Notes: generated from the letters alone by a model not told the origin. DNA of 64,000 nt from Paracoccus sp. S-4012 (GCF_009674885.1 NZ_WKKA01000001.1:310001-374000); one strand, 5' to 3'; positions 40,444 to 51,341 are shown, counted from the stretch's first letter. Numbers and translations: made by a program.

Positions 40444-41024
40444 TGTTCGGCCGCCGCCGTCCGCTCCAGATCGAGACCGAGCGGATGGTCCTCCGCCTGC
40501 CCGCGCATGGCGACGCGCGGGCCTGGGCGGCGCTGCGGGACACCAGCCGGGACTTCCTGACACCCTGGGAGCCGATCTGGGCCGACGACCACCTGACGCA
40601 GAAATCCTTCGCCCAGCGGGTCTACTGGGCCGGCCGCGCGCAGCGCAGCGGGACCGCGCTGCCGCTGTTCCTCGTGCGCCGTGACGGCGTGCTGCTGGGC
40701 GCGATCACGATGGACAACATCCGCCGCGGTCCGGCGATGGCGGCGACCATCGGCTACTGGATCGGCGCCCCCTTCGCGCGCCAGGGCTACATGCACGAGG
40801 CGATCCTCGCCCTCGTCCACCACGCCTTCAGCGCGATGGAGCTGAGCCGGATTGAAGCCGCCTGCCTGCCCGAGAACACCGCCAGCCGCGGCGTGCTGGA
40901 GAAGGCGGGGTTCAAATACGAGGGCGTGGCGCAGAGCTATCTGCAGATCAACGGCCGGTGGCGGAACCACGTGCTTTACGCCAACCTGCGCAGTGACCGG
41001 CGCGGGCGCAGCGATGCGCGGTGA
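40440..41024 (+). CDS. GNAT N-acetyltransferase, RimJ/RimL-like
   Basis: A 194-residue acetyltransferase resembling the ribosomal-protein N-acetyltransferases. It begins with LQIETERMVLRLPAHGDARAWAAL. IGYWIGAPFARQGYMHEAI is the acetyl-CoA loop, and AACLPENTASRGVLEKAGFKYEG is typical of the subfamily. The target may be a ribosomal protein or another amine. It overlaps the M16 stop by 4 bp. Its TGA is followed immediately by family A repeat copy 2. Confidence 0.92.
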   Translation: MMFGRRRPLQIETERMVLRLPAHGDARAWAALRDTSRDFLTPWEPIWADDHLTQKSFAQRVYWAGRAQRSGTALPLFLVRRDGVLLGAITMDNIRRGPAMAATIGYWIGAPFARQGYMHEAILALVHHAFSAMELSRIEAACLPENTASRGVLEKAGFKYEGVAQSYLQINGRWRNHVLYANLRSDRRGRSDAR

Positions 41025-41076
41025 AGCCGGGGGTTTCCACCCCCGGACCCCCGAGGATATTTGGATCAAGGCGAAG
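41021..41076 (+). repeat. Interspersed hairpin repeat, family A, copy 2
   Basis: It begins at the GNAT stop and reads GAAG, then stem CCGGGGG-TTTCCA-CCCCCGG (41027-41046), then ACCCCCGAGGATATTTGG and ATCAAGGCGAAG. The tail from GGATATTT to GGCGAA is identical to copy 1. It ends at 41076, immediately before the ATG of the FAD dehydrogenase, so it fills the whole intergenic gap. Confidence 0.8.
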
Positions 41077-42477
41077 ATGCTGAATGATGCCGACGAGACC
41101 CTTGCCGCGCGGTTGCCTGTTGGCGTCGTGCGGGCGGTCGCCCCTCGGCTCTTGGAGGAGCCGCGAGGGCGGTGGAAGGGCCGCGCCGGGGTCGTGGCCG
41201 CGCCGCGCAATGTCGAGGAGGTCGCCGGAGTGGTCCGCGCCTGCGCCGAGGCGCGGGTGGGGATCGTGCCCTGGGGCGGCGGCACTGGGCTGGTCGGCGG
41301 GCAGGTGATGCACGAGGGCGCGGTGCCGCTGGTCCTGACACTCGAGCGCATGGCTGCCGTTCGCGCGGTCTATCGGGAGGAGAACGTCATCGTCGCCGAG
41401 GCCGGCGCCACGCTGCAGGCGGTGCGCGATGCGGCGGTCGCGGCGGGACGGCAGTTTCCGCTGGCGCTCGCCTCGCAGGGGACGGCGACCATCGGCGGGG
41501 TGCTGGCAACGAATGCGGGCGGGACGGGCGTGCTGCGGTGGGGCAATGCCCGCGAGCTGTGCCTCGGGGTGGAGGCGGTGCTGCCGGATGGGTCGGTCAT
41601 GCGCACGCTGACGCGGCTGCGGAAGGACAATACCGGGTATTCGATCCGCGACCTGCTGGTCGGGGCCGAGGGGACGCTCGGGATCATCACCGCCGCTAGC
41701 CTTCGGCTCGCCCCGGTCCCGGCGGGGCAGGGGACCGGGTTTCTGGTCGTGCCCGACCCTGCGGCGGCCTTGACGCTGCTCGCCCGCGCGCAGGCCCGGT
41801 TCGCGGGCGGCGTGACAGGGTTCGAGCTGATCTCGGGCGAAGGATTGAGGTTCCTCGCGGAGGTCATGCCCGAGGTGCGGCTGCCCTTCGATCCCGCGCC
41901 CGCCTGGCTCGTGCTGATGGAGGTCGGGCTGCCCGCCGGGATGGACCCCGAGGCGGCGCTGTCGGGACTGCTGGAGGAGGCGGTCGAGGCCGGGCTGGTC
42001 GAGGACGCGCTGCTGGCGCAGTCGGGCGCGCAGGCGGCGGCCTTCTGGGCCGTGCGGGAGTCGATCCCGGATGCCAACCGAAGGATCGGCGCGGTGGCCA
42101 GCCACGACGTCAGCCTGCCGCTGTCCGAGGTGCCGGGCTTCATCGCCGAGGCGGGGGCCATGCTGGGGCGGATGGCGCCGGAGCTCAGGATCAACTGCTT
42201 CGGCCATCTCGGCGACGGCAACCTGCATTACAATCTGTTCCCGCCGTTCGGCGGCAGCCGCTCGGATCATGCCGGGGCTGCGCCCGCCCTCTCTCTCGCC
42301 GTGCATGAACTGGTCGTCGCCCGCGGCGGCAGCTTCTCGGCCGAGCATGGCATCGGCCGCGCCAAGACCGCCGATCTCGCCCGCTGGGCCGATCCGGCGC
42401 GGCTGGCGGCGATGCGGGCGGTGAAGGCGGCGCTCGACCCGCTGGGGATCATGAATCCGGGGGCGGTGCTGGCCTGA
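41077..42477 (+). CDS. FAD-linked D-2-hydroxyacid dehydrogenase
   Basis: A 466-residue flavoprotein of the FAD_binding_4/FAD-oxidase_C type (GlcD, D-lactate or D-2-hydroxyglutarate dehydrogenases). FAD contacts appear in VPWGGGTGLVGG and GGVLATNAGGTGVLRWGNAR. The metal-binding C-terminal motif is GHLGDGNLHYNL, and FSAEHGIGRAKT follows. The electron acceptor is unknown. Start ATG 41077 abuts a family A repeat whose AAGGCGAAG acts as the only ribosome-site-like sequence. Its end overlaps the convergent DUF2244 gene by 29 bp. Confidence 0.92.
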   Translation: MLNDADETLAARLPVGVVRAVAPRLLEEPRGRWKGRAGVVAAPRNVEEVAGVVRACAEARVGIVPWGGGTGLVGGQVMHEGAVPLVLTLERMAAVRAVYREENVIVAEAGATLQAVRDAAVAAGRQFPLALASQGTATIGGVLATNAGGTGVLRWGNARELCLGVEAVLPDGSVMRTLTRLRKDNTGYSIRDLLVGAEGTLGIITAASLRLAPVPAGQGTGFLVVPDPAAALTLLARAQARFAGGVTGFELISGEGLRFLAEVMPEVRLPFDPAPAWLVLMEVGLPAGMDPEAALSGLLEEAVEAGLVEDALLAQSGAQAAAFWAVRESIPDANRRIGAVASHDVSLPLSEVPGFIAEAGAMLGRMAPELRINCFGHLGDGNLHYNLFPPFGGSRSDHAGAAPALSLAVHELVVARGGSFSAEHGIGRAKTADLARWADPARLAAMRAVKAALDPLGIMNPGAVLA

Positions 42478-42978
42478 GCCGCAGGTCGGCGAGGCGGCGG
42501 CGCAGTTCGAGTTCGAGGGCACGCCGCTCCTCGGGGGCGAGGAAGGCGCCGAGTTCGACCTCGCGGCCCTCGCCCCTGAGCGTCAGGTAGCTCTCGACCG
42601 GGCCGGGACGCAGGACCACCTGCACCCAGTAGGGGTTGGCGTCGAAGCGGCGCGGTTCGCGGCCGGGATCGTGCCGCGTCAGTTCCAGCCGGTCAGCGTC
42701 GAAGCGCAGCACCTCGCGGGTCTGCTCGGCGCGGCGATAGCTGCGGTCGATGGCGTGCCAGAGGCCCCAGACCGTCACCACGATGAAGGGCAGCAGCCCC
42801 CAGAGGACGGCCGAGCCGACCACCGCCAGCAGCGGCAGCGCCACAAAGCCGGCGGTAATGGCGATGAACCACACGAAGCCGCGCCGCGGCAGCGAGCGGT
42901 GCGGCCAAGCGACCAGCTCATGAAAAACGGCCCCGAAATGATCCGGGGCCGCCTGATGGTCACGCCACTGGTAGGGCA

Positions 42979-42979
<1 letters not shown>
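42449..42979 (-). CDS. DUF2244 membrane protein coupled to ctaD
   Basis: A 176-residue protein of the DUF2244 family. It starts MPYQWRDHQAAPDHFGAVFH, then has two membrane helices (FVWFIAITAGFVALPLLAVV, LWGLLPFIVVTVWGLWHAI) and a soluble tail (LELTRHDPGREPRRFDANPYWVQVVL). The start ATG 42979 overlaps the ctaD stop as TGATG, so translation is coupled to oxidase subunit I. This pairing recurs in relatives, suggesting an oxidase-related role that is unproven. Its last 29 bp overlap the convergent dehydrogenase gene. Confidence 0.88.
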
Positions 42980-44861
<1,882 letters not shown>

Positions 44862-44890
44862 GAAAAACCCCCGGCGCGGGGCCGGGGGTT
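44862..44890 (-). terminator. Terminator of the cytochrome c gene
   Basis: On the minus strand AACCCCCGGC and GCCGGGGGTT (44866-44890, five-base loop) form a perfect stem followed by TTT. It lies 35 bp after the cytochrome c stop and uncouples it from ctaD. Confidence 0.88.
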
Positions 44891-44924
44891 CTGGCAGGTC
44901 ACGGCGCCGGGGGCGCGGGGGAGG

Positions 44925-45488
44925 TCAGTTCGCGGCAGGCGCCGCGGCGGCACCGGCCGGAGCGGCCTCGGCCGGGGCCGCATCGGCGGCGGCCGCGTCA
45001 CCGCCGGGCTCGGCCGGGCCGGTGTCGCCGTCGGCCTCGGCCACGTTCGCCGGGGCGTCGGGCGAGTGCTCGAGCAGGAAGGCGACCACGTCTGCCTGGT
45101 TGCGCGCCATCTTGAAGGTCATCTTCGACTTGGCGCTCGGGTCGGTGCCGTGCTCGTCAACCCAGGGGGTCGGGTCGGTGATGTAGGCGGTCAGCGCCTC
45201 GACGTCCCAGGTGCCGCCGGGATGGGCTTCCTTCACGCCGAGGATGCCGTCACCGTACTTGAAACCCTCGACCGAGGCGATCTCGCGGCCTAGAACCCCG
45301 TAGAGGTTGGGCCCGGTGCGGCCGCCCTTCACGATGTCCTCGCCGTCGGGCGCCTGGATCATGTGGCAGGCCTTGCACTTGTTGTATTCCTTCATCCCGG
45401 CCGCGGCGTCGCCGACCTCCTGGGCGAAGGCGGGCGCGGCAAGAGCCAGCATCGAGGCGGCGAATGCGGTGGTCAGCTTGATGGTCAT
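44925..45488 (-). CDS. cycA: Cytochrome c-550-like periplasmic cytochrome c
   Basis: Soluble class I cytochrome c that shuttles electrons from bc1 to aa3 oxidase. The 187-residue precursor has a signal peptide (MTIKLTTAFAASMLALAAPAFA), the heme motif CKACH, GRTGPNLYGVLGR, and a methionine ligand in SKMTFKM. A C-terminal Ala/Pro/Glu-rich extension of about 45 residues (AEADGDTGPAEPGG onward) follows the heme domain. ATG 45488 is favoured over 45494, because AGGGGA is then six bases away. Paracoccus also has cycA next to ctaD. Confidence 0.94.
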   Translation of the reverse strand: MTIKLTTAFAASMLALAAPAFAQEVGDAAAGMKEYNKCKACHMIQAPDGEDIVKGGRTGPNLYGVLGREIASVEGFKYGDGILGVKEAHPGGTWDVEALTAYITDPTPWVDEHGTDPSAKSKMTFKMARNQADVVAFLLEHSPDAPANVAEADGDTGPAEPGGDAAAADAAPAEAAPAGAAAAPAAN

Positions 45489-45555
45489 GTTCATTCCCCT
45501 GGTCTGCGGGCGAGGCCCGGCGACAGACCCCTGTTCTAGCATGGATTGCCCGGCC

Positions 45556-46236
45556 TCAACCACCGAGTAGTGATTTGGTGCCATACCCTTGCACAAAAAA
45601 CACCGTGAATTGGGCGTGCAAGGCGTGATCGAGGTCGGCCATGCCGACGGGAAGCCCTAGGTCCACGAGGCTGGTCACGCCATGCGTGCGGATGCCGCAG
45701 GGAATGATGGCCTCGTAATGGCGCAGGTCCGGCTCGACGTTGATGGCGAGCCCGTGGAAGCTGACCCAGCGGCGCAGGCGGATGCCGATGGCCGCGATCT
45801 TGTCCTCGCGCAGGCTGCCGTCGGGCAGGGGCGGCTTCTCGGGACGGGTGACCCAGACGCCGACGCGGCCCTGGCGCGCCTCGCCGCGGATGCCGAACTC
45901 GGCCAGGGTGGCGATGACCCAGGCTTCGAGTTGCGCCACGAAGGCGCGGATGTCGCGGCCGCGGCGCTCGAGGTCGAGCATGACATAGACCACCCGCTGG
46001 CCGGGGCCGTGATAGGTGAACTGCCCGCCGCGGCCGCTGCGGAAGACGGGGAAGCGCGCCGGATCGAGGAGGTCCTCGTCGCGGGCGGAGGTCCCGGCGG
46101 TGAGCAGGGGGGGATGCTCGACCAGCCAGACAACTTCCGCTGCGGTGCCCTCGCGGATCGCGGCGGCGCGCGCCTCCATGGCGGCGACGGTCTCGAGATA
46201 GGGCGAGAGGCCCGGAAGGACGGTCCATTCGATCAT
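45556..46236 (-). CDS. lipB: Lipoyl(octanoyl) transferase LipB
   Basis: Moves octanoate from octanoyl-ACP to the lipoyl domains of 2-oxoacid dehydrogenases and GcvH. The 226-residue protein has [17 protein letters not shown] (substrate pocket), the catalytic Lys in [15 protein letters not shown], and the catalytic Cys in [17 protein letters not shown] 46236 is used; an upstream start at 46272 would add [12 protein letters not shown] and is less likely. It is upstream of cytochrome c by about 70 bp. Confidence 0.95.
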   Translation of the reverse strand: MIEWTVLPGLSPYLETVAAMEARAAAIREGTAAEVVWLVEHPPLLTAGTSARDEDLLDPARFPVFRSGRGGQFTYHGPGQRVVYVMLDLERRGRDIRAFVAQLEAWVIATLAEFGIRGEARQGRVGVWVTRPEKPPLPDGSLREDKIAAIGIRLRRWVSFHGLAINVEPDLRHYEAIIPCGIRTHGVTSLVDLGLPVGMADLDHALHAQFTVFFVQGYGTKSLLGG

Positions 46237-46339
46237 GGCCGCGGGCGTAGCGCGCCCGTTGCGCCGCAGCAACGCAGCGTCGCGATTTTCCCCCTTTTCA
46301 CCCGCGGCGGGCTCGGCTATCAGGCGGCCCTGCCCGGAT

Positions 46340-46426
46340 GCGGTCGTGGCGGAATTGGTAGACGCGCAGCGTTGAGGTCGCTGTTCCTTAACCGGAGTGG
46401 AAGTTCGAGTCTTCTCGACCGCACCA
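46340..46426 (+). tRNA. tRNA-Leu (GAG anticodon)
   Basis: An 87-base type II tRNA. Acceptor GCGGTCG pairs with CGACCGC (46416-46422), the discriminator is A46423, and CCA (46424-46426) is encoded. The anticodon stem CAGCG/CGCTG encloses loop TTGAGGT, so the anticodon GAG is at 46364-46366, reading CUC and CUU. A long variable arm and GTTCGAGT T-arm are present. A T-run follows the CCA and may terminate transcription. Confidence 0.95.
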
Positions 46427-46468
46427 TTTTTCCTTTATTTCAGGCATGGGCGCGGATCGCCTGCACGC

Positions 46469-46489
46469 GGTGCGTGCAGAGCACGCACC
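46469..46489 (+). repeat. Family B-like hairpin, diverged copy
   Basis: A perfect stem GGTGCGTGC-AGA-GCACGCACC, sharing GGTGCGTG and CACGCACC with family B. It lies 15 bp before a full family B copy, giving two tandem hairpins downstream of the tRNA-Leu gene. Confidence 0.6.
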
Positions 46490-46500
46490 CTGCGGCTCCG

Positions 46501-46528
46501 GTAGGGTGCGTGGTTCCCACGCACCATG
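46501..46528 (+). repeat. Interspersed hairpin repeat, family B, copy 2
   Basis: A perfect 9-bp stem GGTGCGTGG-TTC-CCACGCACC (46505-46525) with the same GTAG and ATG flanks as copy 1 at 24663, differing at one loop base. Confidence 0.78.
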
Positions 46529-46657
46529 CGGCGCGGTGCCGGTTTAACCCTCCGCCATCGCGCGACGCCCCGGAGCGATGTCCGGGGGTTGCGCCGCGCC
46601 CCACCCTCGGCAAAGGTGGCCGTGGCCTCGGGGAGGAGGCCGCGGAAGGGGGGATGG

Positions 46658-47431
46658 ATGACGGCTGATCTGGCCGAGCCCGCAGCGAGGCCCGCGGGAC
46701 TCAGCGCCGACCCGATCCTCGCCCTCGAGCATGTGACCGTGCGCTTCGGCGGCCTCGTGGCCAATGACGACGTCAGCCTCACCTTGGGCGAGCGGCGCTC
46801 GTTGGCGCTGATGGGGCCGAACGGGGCGGGCAAGACGACGCTCTTCAACGTCGTCGCGGGATCGGTGCGGCCGACCTCGGGGCGGGTGGTCTTCGCGGGG
46901 CAGGACATCACCACCGCCCCCGCCTCCGAGCGCAGCCGCCTCGGCATCGCCCGGACCTTCCAGATCACCCAGCCGTTCAGCACCCTCACCGTGCGCGAGA
47001 ACGTCATGGTCGCGCTGACCGCCGCCGGGGCGTCGATGAAGGACGCCCATGCGCGGGCGCGGGACTATGTCGATTTCGTCGGCCTGGGCCTCAAGCTCGA
47101 CGATCCCTCCTCGACCCTCAGCACCGGGCAGCGCAAGCGCCTGGAACTGGCCCGCGCGCTCGCCACCCGGCCCCGTCTGCTGATGCTGGACGAGGTCACG
47201 GGCGGCGTGGATCGGCCTTCGATCCCCGGCATCATCGACACCATCCACCGCCTGCGCGACGAGCGCGGCATCACCCTGATCGTGGTCGAGCACCACATGG
47301 ACTTCCTGCGCGCACTGGCCGACGAGGCGCTGTTCCTGCATCGGGGACAGGTGGTCGTCGGCGGCCCGATCGAGACGGTCGCGGCGCATCCGACGGTGCG
47401 GAACATCTATCTCGGGGATGCCGATGACTGA
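46658..47431 (+). CDS. Branched-chain-type ABC transporter ATPase (LivG-like)
   Basis: A 257-residue ATPase of the HAAT family. Walker A is GPNGAGKTT, the signature LSTGQRKRLELARAL (a diverged LSGGQ), and Walker B LLMLDEVTGGVD. The C-terminal NIYLGDADD is LivG-like. ATG 46658, with AAGGGGGGA just upstream, is chosen; longer upstream frames are Arg-rich. It overlaps the next ATPase start. The substrate is unknown; it is not necessarily leucine, as this family also moves amides, urea and aromatics. Confidence 0.93.
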   Translation: MTADLAEPAARPAGLSADPILALEHVTVRFGGLVANDDVSLTLGERRSLALMGPNGAGKTTLFNVVAGSVRPTSGRVVFAGQDITTAPASERSRLGIARTFQITQPFSTLTVRENVMVALTAAGASMKDAHARARDYVDFVGLGLKLDDPSSTLSTGQRKRLELARALATRPRLLMLDEVTGGVDRPSIPGIIDTIHRLRDERGITLIVVEHHMDFLRALADEALFLHRGQVVVGGPIETVAAHPTVRNIYLGDADD

Positions 47432-48152
47432 GCCGCTGCTGGCGCTCGACGCCATCGACGTGCGCTACGGGCCGACGCAGGTGCTGTGGGGCGTGACGCT
47501 GCGGGTGGAACCCGGCGAGGTCGTGGCGGTCATGGGGCCGAACGGCTCGGGCAAGTCAACGGTCCTGAAGGCCGCGATGGGGCTCAAGGGCGTCTCCGGC
47601 GGGCGCGTCATGTTCCGCGGCGAGGACATGACCCGCCGCCCGGCCACCGCGCGGCCGGGCGCCGGCATGTCCATCGTGCTCGAGCGGCGGCGGCTGTTTC
47701 CCTTCATGTCCGTGCGCGAGAACATCGAGCTTGGCGCCTATGCCCGCAGGCTCTCCCGCGCCGATCTCGCGCGCAGCTTCGACGAGGTGCTGGCCCTCTT
47801 CCCCGAGATCGCGGGCCACCTCGATGCCACCGCCGCCCGCCTCAGCGGTGGCCAGCAGCAGATGGTCGCCATCGCCCGCGGGCTGATGGGCGACCCGCAG
47901 CTGCTGCTGATGGACGAGCCGCTGCTCGGCCTCTCGCCCGCGCTGCAACGGCATGTGATCGACCTCATGGGCCGCATCAACCAGCGGGGCGTGGCGATCC
48001 TCTTCAACGAGCAGAATGCGAAGCTTAGCTTCGGCCTCAGCCACCGCGGCTACCTGCTGGAGAGCGGGCGCGTGGTCCTCGAAGGCTCGGGCGTCGAGAT
48101 GCTGGACCATCCCGAGGTGCGCCGGGTCTATCTGGGGGAGGAGGCCGCATGA
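47424..48152 (+). CDS. Branched-chain-type ABC transporter ATPase (LivF-like)
   Basis: Second ATPase of the transporter, 242 residues: GPNGSGKST, LSGGQQQMVAIARGLMGD and LLLMDEPLLGLSP, with C-terminal VRRVYLGEEAA. ATG 47424 has GGGGA five bases upstream; ATG 47418 is too close to it. It overlaps the LivG-like stop by 8 bp and the permease start as ATGA. Confidence 0.93.
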   Translation: MTEPLLALDAIDVRYGPTQVLWGVTLRVEPGEVVAVMGPNGSGKSTVLKAAMGLKGVSGGRVMFRGEDMTRRPATARPGAGMSIVLERRRLFPFMSVRENIELGAYARRLSRADLARSFDEVLALFPEIAGHLDATAARLSGGQQQMVAIARGLMGDPQLLLMDEPLLGLSPALQRHVIDLMGRINQRGVAILFNEQNAKLSFGLSHRGYLLESGRVVLEGSGVEMLDHPEVRRVYLGEEAA

Positions 48153-49027
48153 CCGGCACCTTGCTGGCCGAGTCGCTCATCAACGGCCTCATCACCGGCG
48201 CGATCTACGCCCTCGTGGGCGCGGGCGTGGCGCTGATCTACGGCACCATGCGGGTGCTGAACTTCGCGCATGGCGAGATGATGATGCTGGGCGCCTATTT
48301 CGCTTGGATGGGCGTCGCGGTCGCCGGCTTGCCGGTGCTGCTGGCCTTCGCCCTCGCGCTGATCGGCGTGATGATCGTCGCCGCGGTGATCCAGCGCGCC
48401 GTCGTCGCGCCGGTGCTGGCGCGCGAGGACTGGTCCTTCCGCGTCATCGCCGCCACCATCGGCCTCTCGGTCGCCCTGCAGAGCGCGGCGCAGCTGATCT
48501 GGGGCGAGAAGTTCAACGCGCTGCCCTATTTCCTCGACGGCGTGGTGCAGATCGGGCCGATGCGGCTGCCTTGGCAGCGCGCGGCGATCCCGATCGTGGC
48601 CTTCGTGGCCCTCGGCCTCTCGGCGCTGCTGCTCTACCGCTCGCGCTTCGGCCAGATGATCCGCGCCACCGCGCAGGATGCCGAAGCCGCGCAGGCCGTG
48701 GGCATCCCCGCGGGTCTGGTCCACACGGCGGTGTTCGCGCTCTCGGCCGGCCTCGCCGCCATCGCCGCGATCATGCTGGCGCCGATCATGTCGGTGAACC
48801 CGTGGATGGGGCTGCCCTATATCCTCAAGGCCTTCGCGGTGGTGATCCTCGGGGGCTTGGGCAACTTCGGCGGCGCGATCGCGGCGGGGCTGCTGCTGGG
48901 CCTCGTCGAATCGTTCGGCGTCATGGTCACCTCGAGCGAGTGGCGCGACGTGATCTCCTACGGGCTGCTGATCGCGATCATCTGGGTGCGGCCCTACGGC
49001 CTCTTCGGCGGGCGGGAGGCGGCCTGA
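48149..49027 (+). CDS. Branched-chain-type ABC permease (LivH-like)
   Basis: A 292-residue permease with about eight helices. LINGLITGAIYALVGAGVALIYGTMRVLNFAHGEM is the LivH N-terminus. The coupling loop is SRFGQMIRATAQDAEAAQAVGI, and ILGGLGNFGGAI is conserved. Its stop overlaps the LivM-like start as TGATG. Confidence 0.95.
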   Translation: MTGTLLAESLINGLITGAIYALVGAGVALIYGTMRVLNFAHGEMMMLGAYFAWMGVAVAGLPVLLAFALALIGVMIVAAVIQRAVVAPVLAREDWSFRVIAATIGLSVALQSAAQLIWGEKFNALPYFLDGVVQIGPMRLPWQRAAIPIVAFVALGLSALLLYRSRFGQMIRATAQDAEAAQAVGIPAGLVHTAVFALSAGLAAIAAIMLAPIMSVNPWMGLPYILKAFAVVILGGLGNFGGAIAAGLLLGLVESFGVMVTSSEWRDVISYGLLIAIIWVRPYGLFGGREAA

Positions 49028-50034
49028 TGCGTTCGGTCCTCGGCTCCCGTCCGTGGCTCACGCTGGCGCTGATCGCTCTCGTGCTGGCGGCGATGCCGTT
49101 CGTGATCGACGACAACTACCTGCTGCACATCCTGATCCTGTTCCTGATCTTCGCGGTCTTCGCCACCGGCTGGAACCTGACCCTCGGCATCCTCGGCCAG
49201 AAGACGCTGGGCCATCACGCCTTCTTCGCCATCGGCGCCTATACCACGGCGCTGCTGTCGGGGACGGTCGGCCTCTCGCCCTGGCTGACGCTGTGGCTGG
49301 GGGTGCTGGCGGCGGCGCTTGCGGGCGGGCTGATCGGCATCCCGATCCTCCGCATCCGCTCGATGCCGCACGTCGCCATCGTGACGCTGGCCTTCGCCGA
49401 GATCGTCAAGCTGCTGCTGGCGAACTGGAAGGACGTGACACGGGGAGAGCTTGGCCTCTGGGGCATCCCGCCCTTTCCGGCAATCGAGATCGGCGGCACA
49501 ACGATCCGCTTCGGCGCGGGCCAGATCGCGGGCAGCTTCGCGCTCGCGCTGCTGGCCTTCGTGGCCGTCCACGCGCTCGTGCTGTGGCTGCTGCGCGGCC
49601 GCTTCGGCCTCACCATGGTCGCCATCCGCGACAGCCAGCTCGCGGCCGAGAGTCTGTCCATCGACCTCACCCGCAGCAAGCTCGCGGCCTTTGCGCTCAG
49701 CGCCGCCATCGTCGGCCTCTCGGGCGGGCTCTATGCGCATTACCTGCAGATCCTGACGCCCACCTCGACCGCGGGGCCGGAAATGCTGGTGACGCTGCTC
49801 GCGATGATCATCCTTGGCGGCGTCGGCACCTTCTTCGGCCCGATCTTCGGCGCCCTCGTGCTCACGGCGCTGACCGAATACCTGCGCGAATACGGCGACC
49901 TGCGGATGCTGATCTATGGCGCCACGGTGACGCTCTTCGTGATCCTGCTGCCGCGCGGGGTGGCGGGGCTGCTGACACGCCGCGGCCGTCCGGCCGCCGC
50001 GGGCGACGAACCGGCCACGGCGCCGGAAACCTGA
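49027..50034 (+). CDS. Branched-chain-type ABC permease (LivM-like)
   Basis: A 335-residue permease with about nine helices. It contains NLTLGILGQKTLGHHAFFAIGAYTTALL. The coupling loop is RFGLTMVAIRDSQLAAESLSID, and MIILGGVGTFFGPIFGA follows. The start is ATG 49027. The substrate-binding protein follows after 22 bp with a good GGGGAGAGAG ribosome site. Confidence 0.95.
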   Translation: MRSVLGSRPWLTLALIALVLAAMPFVIDDNYLLHILILFLIFAVFATGWNLTLGILGQKTLGHHAFFAIGAYTTALLSGTVGLSPWLTLWLGVLAAALAGGLIGIPILRIRSMPHVAIVTLAFAEIVKLLLANWKDVTRGELGLWGIPPFPAIEIGGTTIRFGAGQIAGSFALALLAFVAVHALVLWLLRGRFGLTMVAIRDSQLAAESLSIDLTRSKLAAFALSAAIVGLSGGLYAHYLQILTPTSTAGPEMLVTLLAMIILGGVGTFFGPIFGALVLTALTEYLREYGDLRMLIYGATVTLFVILLPRGVAGLLTRRGRPAAAGDEPATAPET

Positions 50035-50056
50035 ACCAACCGGGGAGAGAGACCAG

Positions 50057-51283
50057 ATGACCATCCGCAGGACACTGATGAGCGCCGCCGCTACCGCCCT
50101 CGCGCTCGGCGCGGGCGCGGCCTCGGCGGAGGAGATCGTGCTCGGCGCCACCGCGCCGCTGACCGGGCCGGCCGCCAACAGCGGCGAGGCGCACCGCCAG
50201 GGCATGGAACTCGCGGTGAAGGAGTGGAACGAGGGCCGCGGCGACTACGTCAACGAGGGCGGCGAGCATCCCACCTTCCGCCTGGTGATCGAGGACCAGA
50301 ACTCCAAGCCCGAGGTCGCGGTCAGCGCCGTGCAGCGCATGGTCACGCGTGACGGGATCAAGCTGCTGCTGGGCGACACGCTCCACAGCCACGTCACCAT
50401 GGCGCTGATGGAGCTGAGCCCGCAGTTCAACCTGCCGATCCTGTCGATCGAGCCGGTCTCGACCTTGATCGCCGACAAGGTCGTCTCGGACCCCGAGAAA
50501 TACGCGATGTACTGGAAGGGCAACTACAACAGCGAGGGCTACGGCAATGCCGTGGACCAGTTCGTCGAATGGGCGACCGGCAAGGGCCTCCTCGATCCCG
50601 GCGAGAAGAAACTCGCCTTTGTGATCGAGGACACCGACTACGGCCATGCCAATGCCGACACGATCATCGACCTTCTGGGCGCCGACGGCTGGACCCATGC
50701 GACGACCGAGACGCTGCCGGCGGGCAGCACCGACTTCTACCCGGTGCTGACGAAGCTGCGGGCCGAGGACCCGGACCTCACGGTCTCAGTCTTCACCGCC
50801 GTCAACAGCGGCGTGGCCCTCGTGCGGCAGATGCAGGAGCAGGCGATCCCCGGCCGGCATCTGGCGATCTACTATCCCACCAAGACCGAGTTCGTGGAGC
50901 AGGTCGGCGACGCCGCCGAGGGGCTGGTCTGGGCCTCGCTGCAATACGCCCCCGAGCTGTCGGAGGCGCACAAGGCCTTCGACGACAAGATCGTCGCCGA
51001 ATACGGCAACCCCTCGACCTACAGCCAGGCCCAGGCCTACTGCATCACGATGCTGGGGATGCGCGCGATCGAGCAGGCCGGGGCCGACGACCCCAAGGCG
51101 ATCTCAGACGCCATCGGCGCCAGCGACTACGAATGCCTGACCGGCAGGCTCGTGTTCAACCCCGAGAATCACACCGTCATCGACGGCGAGGGTTACATCC
51201 CGATCCCGGTGGCGCAAATCCAGGACGGGCACAACCAGATCATCTGGCCGGAATCGTCGGCCTCTGCCGAGATGGTCCAGTAA
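50057..51283 (+). CDS. Branched-chain-type substrate-binding protein (LivJ-like)
   Basis: Periplasmic receptor of the transporter, 408 residues. A signal peptide (MTIRRTLMSAAATALALGAGAASA) precedes EEIVLGATAPLTGPAANSGEAHRQGMELAV. The ligand hinge region includes LLGDTLHSHVTMALMEL and SIEPVSTLIADKVV, unlike the SSTSPAAT-type motifs of leucine binders, so the ligand may be different. A 9-bp hairpin follows the stop. Confidence 0.93.
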   Translation: MTIRRTLMSAAATALALGAGAASAEEIVLGATAPLTGPAANSGEAHRQGMELAVKEWNEGRGDYVNEGGEHPTFRLVIEDQNSKPEVAVSAVQRMVTRDGIKLLLGDTLHSHVTMALMELSPQFNLPILSIEPVSTLIADKVVSDPEKYAMYWKGNYNSEGYGNAVDQFVEWATGKGLLDPGEKKLAFVIEDTDYGHANADTIIDLLGADGWTHATTETLPAGSTDFYPVLTKLRAEDPDLTVSVFTAVNSGVALVRQMQEQAIPGRHLAIYYPTKTEFVEQVGDAAEGLVWASLQYAPELSEAHKAFDDKIVAEYGNPSTYSQAQAYCITMLGMRAIEQAGADDPKAISDAIGASDYECLTGRLVFNPENHTVIDGEGYIPIPVAQIQDGHNQIIWPESSASAEMVQ

Positions 51284-51292
51284 GCGGACGCG

Positions 51293-51318
51293 GGCGGCGG
51301 GGCAGGTGTCCCGCCGCC
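51293..51318 (+). terminator. Hairpin after the LivJ-like gene
   Basis: A perfect 9-bp stem GGCGGCGGG / CCCGCCGCC with an 8-base loop, followed by GTTCTAT. It lies between the transporter and the flavoprotein gene. The weak T-run suggests partial termination or mRNA protection. Confidence 0.5.
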
Positions 51319-51341
51319 GTTCTATGCATGAAGGGACGGGA

